From NCBI GenBank assembly GCA_035700025.1, contig DASSOY010000035.1:1-56691 (forward strand): a stretch of 56,691 nucleotides of DNA, read 5' to 3'. Source of the DNA: Bacillales bacterium. GTDB lineage: Bacteria; Bacillota; Bacilli; Bacillales; DASSOY01. Positions 52,117 through 56,691 of the stretch are shown piece after piece. Below the pieces are notes generated by a model. It worked only from the letters and a program-made list of their open reading frames with translations, did not search any database and had not been told where the DNA came from. The position numbers and the translations under genes are program-made. Each line of letters begins with the position of its first letter. Positions within the stretch are counted from its first letter, which is position 1.

Positions 52117-53145
52117 TTGGATTTACGTCAATTAGGTTGGAATGAATCGTTTCAAAAAGCTTTCAACGAATTAAAGGACGATACGCTGCTTCCGGCTCGC
52201 GTCACCCTTGAGCACAAGGAGAGCTACCGGATCCATACGGGCAGCGAAGAATTTTCAGCGGTCATCACCGGAAACATGCGGTTTCGCGCCGAAGGGCGTG
52301 AGGATTTCCCGGCCGTCGGGGACTGGGTGGCTGCCCAGCCGTTGCCCGGAGAACGAAAAGCGCTCATTCGCGCGGTGTTGCCCCGCAAAAGCAAATTTTC
52401 GCGGCAAGCGGCAGGCAATGAAACCGTCGAACAGATCATTGCTGCAAATATCGATACGGTCTTTTTAGTGAACGCGCTAAATAGCGATTTCAACGCGCGG
52501 AGAATAGAACGTTACTTAACAATCGCTTGGGAAAGTGGAGCAAACCCGGTCATCGTGCTGAGCAAATCAGACTTGTGCTCGGATGTTGAGGATAAATTGG
52601 CTGAGGTGGAGTCGATTGCGTTTGGTGTTCCCATTCACGTCGTCAGTGCTGAACAACAACTGGGTCTTGAAGCGTTGCAAATGTATTTTAAAAATCACGA
52701 GACCGCCGCGCTGCTCGGCTCATCTGGCGTCGGAAAATCGACGTTGGTGAACGAACTATACGGCATGCAAGTCCAGCAAGTAAAAGAAACCCGGGCCGGC
52801 GACGACCGGGGCAGGCATACAACGACGCACCGTGAATTGATCGTCATGCCTGCAGGCGGCATGATCATTGATACGCCGGGCATGCGGGAATTGCAGCTTT
52901 GGGAAACGGAAGACAGCTTGAGTCACAGCTTCCATGATATCGAAGCATTGGCTGAGCAATGCAAGTTTCGCGATTGCCGCCATCAAAGCGAACCCGGCTG
53001 TGCCGTAAAACAAGCGATCGAACAAGGTGAAATGCAACAAAGCCGGTTCGACAATTACGTGAAGCTGCAAAGGGAGCTCGCTTACCTTGAGCGCAAAAAC
53101 AACAAGCGTGCACAAAGTTTATTCAAACAGAAACTGAAAAAATAA
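52117..53145 (+). CDS. rsgA: RsgA-type circularly permuted GTPase (second RsgA-like protein)
   Basis: A 342-residue ribosome-associated GTPase. OB-fold region (about 35-110), then the permuted G motifs: G4 LSKSD, G1 GSSGVGKSTL, G3 DTPGM, and a C-terminal zinc domain with CKFRDCRHQSEPGC. RsgA checks maturation of the 30S subunit; some members respond to (p)ppGpp. TTG 52117 has GGGAGG 7 bases upstream. The usual rsgA of Bacillus (YloQ, about 298 residues) lies by prkC; this longer form is probably an extra copy. Control by a leader attenuator is unusual for a housekeeping GTPase and suggests induction when translation is disturbed. Confidence 0.9.
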   Translation: MDLRQLGWNESFQKAFNELKDDTLLPARVTLEHKESYRIHTGSEEFSAVITGNMRFRAEGREDFPAVGDWVAAQPLPGERKALIRAVLPRKSKFSRQAAGNETVEQIIAANIDTVFLVNALNSDFNARRIERYLTIAWESGANPVIVLSKSDLCSDVEDKLAEVESIAFGVPIHVVSAEQQLGLEALQMYFKNHETAALLGSSGVGKSTLVNELYGMQVQQVKETRAGDDRGRHTTTHRELIVMPAGGMIIDTPGMRELQLWETEDSLSHSFHDIEALAEQCKFRDCRHQSEPGCAVKQAIEQGEMQQSRFDNYVKLQRELAYLERKNNKRAQSLFKQKLKK

Positions 53146-53147
53146 GA

Positions 53148-53180
53148 AAAGACCGATTGACGCCGTGTCAATCGGTCTTT
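53148..53180. terminator. Bidirectional terminator between rsgA and the hydroxyacid dehydrogenase gene
   Basis: AAAGACCGATTGA and its complement, a perfect 13-bp stem with a 7-base loop and A/T ends, lies between the two convergent stop codons. Confidence 0.88.
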
Positions 53181-53183
53181 CGT

Positions 53184-54155
53184 TTACGGTTGCACCGGCG
53201 TGAGCGGGGCTTTGCCCCTCACCACCTGCCTGACGTTGCGGAATGCCAACTCGATCATCGCCGTCCGCGTCTCCACCGTGGCGCTGCCGATATGCGGCAG
53301 CGCTGTCACATTCGGAAATGCAAGCAACGGATGCCGGCTGCTGATCGGTTCTTGCTCGAATACGTCAAGCCCGGCGCCAGCGATCTCTCCTGTTCGCAAC
53401 GCGTCCGCCAGCGCTTGTTCATCAACAACCGCTCCGCGGGAAGGATTAATGAAAAACGCAGTCTTTTTCATTTTTCGAAACGCTTCTGCCGCAAACAAAT
53501 GCTTCGTCTCCTCGGTCAGCGGTGTAAGGCAGACGACGAAGTCGGCCGAGCGCAGAAGCTCGTCAAACGGTGCATAACGAACGCCGAGCTTGCGCTCCGC
53601 CTCCGGGCGACGGCTTCGGTTGTAATACAAGACGTCCATGTCAAAGCCTGCCGCACGCTTGGCGACCGCTTCGCCGATTCGGCCCATGCCGACGATGCCG
53701 AGCGTTTTGTGATGTACGTCTCGTCCAGCCATTTGGTACGGGCTCCACGTCGTCCACGCATCTTTTCTGATCGATTCGTTCGCTTCGATCAACCGCCGCG
53801 CGGTCGCCATTAACAGCGCAAACGTTAAATCGGCCGTCGTATCCGTCAGCACCTCCGGCGTATTCGTAACGACGACGCCGCGACTCGCCGCAGCTTCGAC
53901 ATCGATATTGTCGTAGCCTACCGCGACATTGGCGACAATTTTTAAACGATCGGCTTTACGGAATACTTCTCCGTCGATCCGGTCGGTCAGCATCGTGATC
54001 AACGCGTCCGCCTTCGCCGCCTTCGCTAACAGTACCTCGCGCGGAACGACGCTCTCTTCCTCCGGCCACATCTCAACCTCTCCGATGCCGTTCAACAGTC
54101 GAAGTGCATCGTCAGGAACTTTTCGTGTTACAAAAATATACGGTTTCGATGACAT
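53184..54155 (-). CDS. D-2-hydroxyacid dehydrogenase (glyoxylate/hydroxypyruvate reductase type)
   Basis: A 323-residue NAD(P)-dependent dehydrogenase of the GyaR/GRHPR type. VANVAVGYDNIDVEAAASRGVVVTNTP is family-typical, the nucleotide motif is GIVGMGRIGEAVAKRA, and the catalytic Arg (INPSRGAVVDE), Glu (DVFEQEP) and His (LPHIGSAT) are all present. It reduces glyoxylate or hydroxypyruvate. ATG 54155 has AAAGGAG 8 bases upstream. It is monocistronic and lies between rsgA and yutG, where B. subtilis does not have it. Confidence 0.9.
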   Translation of the reverse strand: MSSKPYIFVTRKVPDDALRLLNGIGEVEMWPEEESVVPREVLLAKAAKADALITMLTDRIDGEVFRKADRLKIVANVAVGYDNIDVEAAASRGVVVTNTPEVLTDTTADLTFALLMATARRLIEANESIRKDAWTTWSPYQMAGRDVHHKTLGIVGMGRIGEAVAKRAAGFDMDVLYYNRSRRPEAERKLGVRYAPFDELLRSADFVVCLTPLTEETKHLFAAEAFRKMKKTAFFINPSRGAVVDEQALADALRTGEIAGAGLDVFEQEPISSRHPLLAFPNVTALPHIGSATVETRTAMIELAFRNVRQVVRGKAPLTPVQP

Positions 54156-54284
54156 CGTTCCATCTCCTTTCAAAGCCGGTAACCGTTCGTATAAAAGTGT
54201 TTTTCCGGACATATTCTACTTACACGTGCAAAGCGCTCTCACGCCGCTCATAACCAATCACAAGAAGCCCGAAGGAGGAGAACC

Positions 54285-54776
54285 ATGCCGATCCCGAAAA
54301 AGAAGCTGCAGCAATCCGCGCGTAACGGCTTGTTCGCTCGCGGGGTCACCATTGACGATATTGCGGAACTCGTTTATTTTCTTCAAGACGAATACATAGC
54401 GAATTTGACCCTTGACATGTGCCGGGAAAGCGTCGAGAAAGTGCTCGCGAAGCGTGAAGTGCAAAACGCGATCATTACCGGAATTGAACTCGATCGACTT
54501 ACAGAGCAAAAACAAATTGCCGAACCGCTGCTTGGGATCCTCGAAAACGACGAAGGTCTTTACGGCGTCGACGAAATCATTGCCCTATCCATCGTCAACG
54601 TATACGGTTCCATCGGCATGACGAATTACGGTTATGTTGATAAAGAAAAACCAGGCATTTTGAAGAAATTGAACAACCACACCAGCGGCAAATGTCACAC
54701 GTTCCTCGACGATATCGTCGGAGCCATTGCGGCAGCGGCTTCGAGCCGGCTGGCTCACGCCCAGGAAGAACAATAA
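54285..54776 (+). CDS. yutG: YutG, PgpA-like phosphatidylglycerophosphatase family
   Basis: A 163-residue protein of the low-temperature-requirement C/PgpA-like family without membrane helices; GIELDRLTEQKQI, SIVNVYGSIGMTNYGYVDKEKPG and the acidic CHTFLDDIVGAIAAAAS near the C-terminus are family marks. It may act on phosphatidylglycerophosphate, but the soluble form has not been clearly assigned. ATG 54285 has GAAGGAGGAG 4 bases upstream. It converges on yutF. Confidence 0.9.
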   Translation: MPIPKKKLQQSARNGLFARGVTIDDIAELVYFLQDEYIANLTLDMCRESVEKVLAKREVQNAIITGIELDRLTEQKQIAEPLLGILENDEGLYGVDEIIALSIVNVYGSIGMTNYGYVDKEKPGILKKLNNHTSGKCHTFLDDIVGAIAAAASSRLAHAQEEQ

Positions 54777-54785
54777 CCTAACCGA

Positions 54786-55556
54786 TCATGGAGAAGGCAT
54801 CCATTGCTCAAGCGAATCCGCCGTATACGTCGGCATTTTCTCGTAACGGGCAAGGGCTTTTTTCGTCGTCACGCCCGTATGCACCAGCAGCGTATCGAGA
54901 CCCGCGCGCATTCCTGCCAAAATGTCCGTATCATAGTTGTCGCCGACCATCAATGTCCGTGTCCTGTCGGTTCCCATCACTTCCAGCGCGTGTTCAATGA
55001 TAGCCGGTTCCGGTTTGCCGACGTAGGTCGCTTTCCTCCCGCTTGCCGTTTCGAGCAGGACGGTCAACGATCCATTGCCCGGCACAAGTCCGCGCTCGGA
55101 CGGAAAGGCGACATCCGGATTCGTCGAGTAAAAATCCGCTCCGCGTTGCAACTCAAGACAGGCTCCGGCAAGTTTGTCGTACGTGATCTCCCGGTCAATG
55201 CCGACAACAACCACATCGGCTTTTTCGTTCACTAAACGAAACTTGTGTTCCCGCAACGCTTCTTTTACGCCTGCTTCACCGATCACGTATACCGACTCGT
55301 GACGCTTTTCTTCCGCCAACGTGCGAGCGGTCGCCATCGCCGACGTCATCACTTGCCGCGGTTCCGTCGGCAAGCCGAGCCGGTTCAGTTTCTCGGCCGC
55401 TTGCTCCGGCAACAGCGATGAATTGTTCGTCACGTACATGTAAGGAATGCCGCCGTTTCGCAATCCTTCCACGAACGCTGCTGCTTCCTCGATCCTTTCG
55501 TTGCCGCGATAAATGGTGCCGTCCAAATCGAGCAAATACCCGTCGTATCGTTTCAT
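54786..55556 (-). CDS. yutF: HAD-family sugar/nucleotide phosphatase YutF (NagD type)
   Basis: A 256-residue HAD phosphatase, the same length as B. subtilis YutF. Motif I LLDLDGTIY (nucleophile Asp10), motif II VTNNSS, Lys of VGKPEP, motif IV VGDNYDTDI. In the family it acts on small phosphorylated compounds; the physiological substrate is unknown. ATG 55556 has GGAAGG upstream. It follows yutE by 10 bases on the same strand. Confidence 0.94.
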   Translation of the reverse strand: MKRYDGYLLDLDGTIYRGNERIEEAAAFVEGLRNGGIPYMYVTNNSSLLPEQAAEKLNRLGLPTEPRQVMTSAMATARTLAEEKRHESVYVIGEAGVKEALREHKFRLVNEKADVVVVGIDREITYDKLAGACLELQRGADFYSTNPDVAFPSERGLVPGNGSLTVLLETASGRKATYVGKPEPAIIEHALEVMGTDRTRTLMVGDNYDTDILAGMRAGLDTLLVHTGVTTKKALARYEKMPTYTADSLEQWMPSP

Positions 55557-55566
55557 GAGCCTTCCT

Positions 55567-56025
55567 TCACTCCCCGGTTCCTTGTTCACGAGGCAAAAAC
55601 GCAGAAACCGGTCCGAGTTCTTCCGTCAAATAGCGACGAACTTGTTCCGGGAATCGTCCCAAAGCTTCGCGGCTTTGTTGAATCGTCTCCGCGAGCCGCC
55701 GATGCGGAACCGACGCATACGTCCGTACGACAGCGTTTCTTTCGGCGACGAAAGCTTTCAACTGTTCCGCATCTTGAGCGGACACCACTCGCTCGTCGGC
55801 CAATATGTCGAGGATATCGGCATAGCTTCCCGGATCACGCATAATAAAACCGTCAATCATCTGGTTTCCGACATCAATGACCGCCTCAATCAACACGTGG
55901 CCCAATCTCTCCAACGCCAGTCGTCCCGTGTGACCGCTCCAGTTTTTTTCGCTTTCAAACGTCTTAAGGCATTTTTCCATATATAATAAAATTTGTTCAA
56001 TCTTCTCTCGATCGACGAAATACAT
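55567..56025 (-). CDS. yutE: YutE, DUF86/HepT-like protein without the catalytic His
   Basis: A 152-residue helical protein of the DUF86 family (MYFVDREKIEQILLYMEKC, LERLGHVLIEAVIDVGNQMID). HepT toxins of this family carry an RX4HXY motif for RNA cleavage or AMPylation; here the place reads RNAVVRTY, with Arg for His, and no MNT-type antitoxin gene lies near. So it is probably a domesticated, non-toxic member. ATG 56025 has GGAGGTGG 5 bases upstream. It forms an operon with yutF. Confidence 0.88.
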   Translation of the reverse strand: MYFVDREKIEQILLYMEKCLKTFESEKNWSGHTGRLALERLGHVLIEAVIDVGNQMIDGFIMRDPGSYADILDILADERVVSAQDAEQLKAFVAERNAVVRTYASVPHRRLAETIQQSREALGRFPEQVRRYLTEELGPVSAFLPREQGTGE

Positions 56026-56159
56026 AACGTCCACCTCCACAACCCATATTAGCACATTCGGTCTTCAGTATCGCCGATGCTCAACCGAACCGTTTCTTTT
56101 CTTCTGCGGCGCGTTTATACTAAATACAAGAACGCTTGGAGAGAAGGGGGTATCCCGTA

Positions 56160-56429
56160 ATGAGCGAAGAAAGATTTTTCTTTTACGATGAATCGGAACA
56201 AACGCAAACCCGTTACGTCGGTTTCATGGGGGAAACAACACGGTTTGACATCGGAATCTTGAAAACCGACCATTATTACGGTAAACAAATCGTATTCAAC
56301 ATTCAAAACGGCCGGTTTGCCATTATTGGCGAAGACGACCTGAATGAACCCGGGTACATCGAACGCGCCTTCGCGATTAGTGAAGCGGAAGCCGAAGAGC
56401 TGAAAAGCTTTTTGTGGGAGCTCATATAA
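56160..56429 (+). CDS. Small cytosolic protein, DUF3055-like
   Basis: An 89-residue soluble protein (SEERFFFYDESEQTQTRYVGF…, NGRFAIIGEDDLNEPGYIERAF, EELKSFLWELI). I recall this pattern as the DUF3055 family of Bacillales, function unknown, but that is from memory. ATG 56160 has AAGGGGG 8 bases upstream; a longer in-frame reading contains that site. Divergent from yutE. Confidence 0.7.
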   Translation: MSEERFFFYDESEQTQTRYVGFMGETTRFDIGILKTDHYYGKQIVFNIQNGRFAIIGEDDLNEPGYIERAFAISEAEAEELKSFLWELI

Positions 56430-56493
56430 ACGGAGGTCTCCGGGAAAAACTAAAAACGGCGGATGCGGCCAAACTTTCCGGAGGTGATCGCTT

Positions 56494-56691
56494 ATGCCTA
56501 GTCCTCACGACGAAACCGCCTACAGCGACTTTTCCAATGCCGAAAAGCAACGTAATTTCCTCATCCCCGAGGAATTTCCTGAAGGCTGCTACGGCATGTC
56601 GTTTCATTTCATGGACACCGTCACTCATAAAGAAACCCCGCGAAAACCGGGCCAACGGGATCAGTCCGCCTTCAACTATGAATTCAAGAAT
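56494..56691 (+). CDS. Hypothetical cytosolic protein, 3' end outside window
   Basis: The first 66 codons are visible. CCGGAGGTG lies 7 bases before ATG 56494 and the frame is open to the edge. The sequence is hydrophilic (AYSDFSNAEKQRNFLIPEEF, ETPRKPGQRDQSAFNYEF) without signal or helix and looks intrinsically disordered. I recall similar small cytosolic proteins in Bacillus near this locus but cannot name it. It lies 64 bases after the DUF3055-like gene on the same strand. Confidence 0.65.
   Translation, partial: MPSPHDETAYSDFSNAEKQRNFLIPEEFPEGCYGMSFHFMDTVTHKETPRKPGQRDQSAFNYEFKN

Overview
The window looks like a chromosomal segment of an endospore-forming Bacillaceae/Bacillales species of intermediate GC (close to one half by eye). 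The reasons are gene order and content. It carries pbpF-hemE-hemH-hemY, ecsA-ecsB, yuiC-yuiB-yuiA-yumB-yumC, yutM-dapF-yuzB-yutJ-yuzD-yutI, hom-thrC-thrB and yutG-yutF-yutE, which match blocks of the Bacillus subtilis chromosome, plus a CotD-type spore coat gene and a Rap/Phr pair. Several proteins differ from B. subtilis, so I do not name a species. I see no rRNA, tRNA, CRISPR array, prophage or intact insertion sequence.

Region 1-8730 (all minus) is a carboxylate module: a CitA/DcuS-type sensor kinase and its regulator, a tripartite tricarboxylate transporter (tctC-tctB-tctA), a DASS/SLC13 anion permease, and PrpD and PrpB homologues of the 2-methylcitrate cycle. A perfect cre box lies in front of tctC. 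Region 8858-15106 holds an EXLDI-family gene, the coproporphyrin-dependent haem genes hemE-hemH-hemY and a class A penicillin-binding protein. Region 15239-18367 has a VmlR/Vga-like ABC-F protein behind a leader that looks like a transcription attenuator, and a secreted S53 peptidase without a propeptide. Region 18715-22934 is a five-gene operon joining an ABC exporter to a LiaF/LiaS/LiaR-like system.

Region 23152-24499 is an AT-rich islet with a Rap-type TPR regulator and a Phr-like precursor carrying three near-identical copies of a 12-residue peptide. Then come an ECF sigma/anti-sigma pair, a NEW3-domain ABC system, a lipid kinase, a truncated PfpI pseudogene, a ferritin-like gene, cotD, ecsBA, a winged-helix regulator with a degenerate receiver and a structured leader, a hydrolase and an amino-acid permease.

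From 38271 to the end the backbone is yui/yum/yut-like. It is interrupted by a 296-bp MITE-like element at the 3' end of yuzD, and between hom and yutG by a block absent at that place in B. subtilis. This block contains a second YidC preceded by a 96-codon membrane ORF whose last codons can sequester the yidC Shine-Dalgarno (a MifM-like arrangement), and an RsgA-type GTPase preceded by a 24-codon leader ORF and a textbook 1-2-3-4 attenuator. The most interesting signals are the three translation-coupled leaders (ABC-F, YidC, RsgA) and the triple-repeat signalling peptide.
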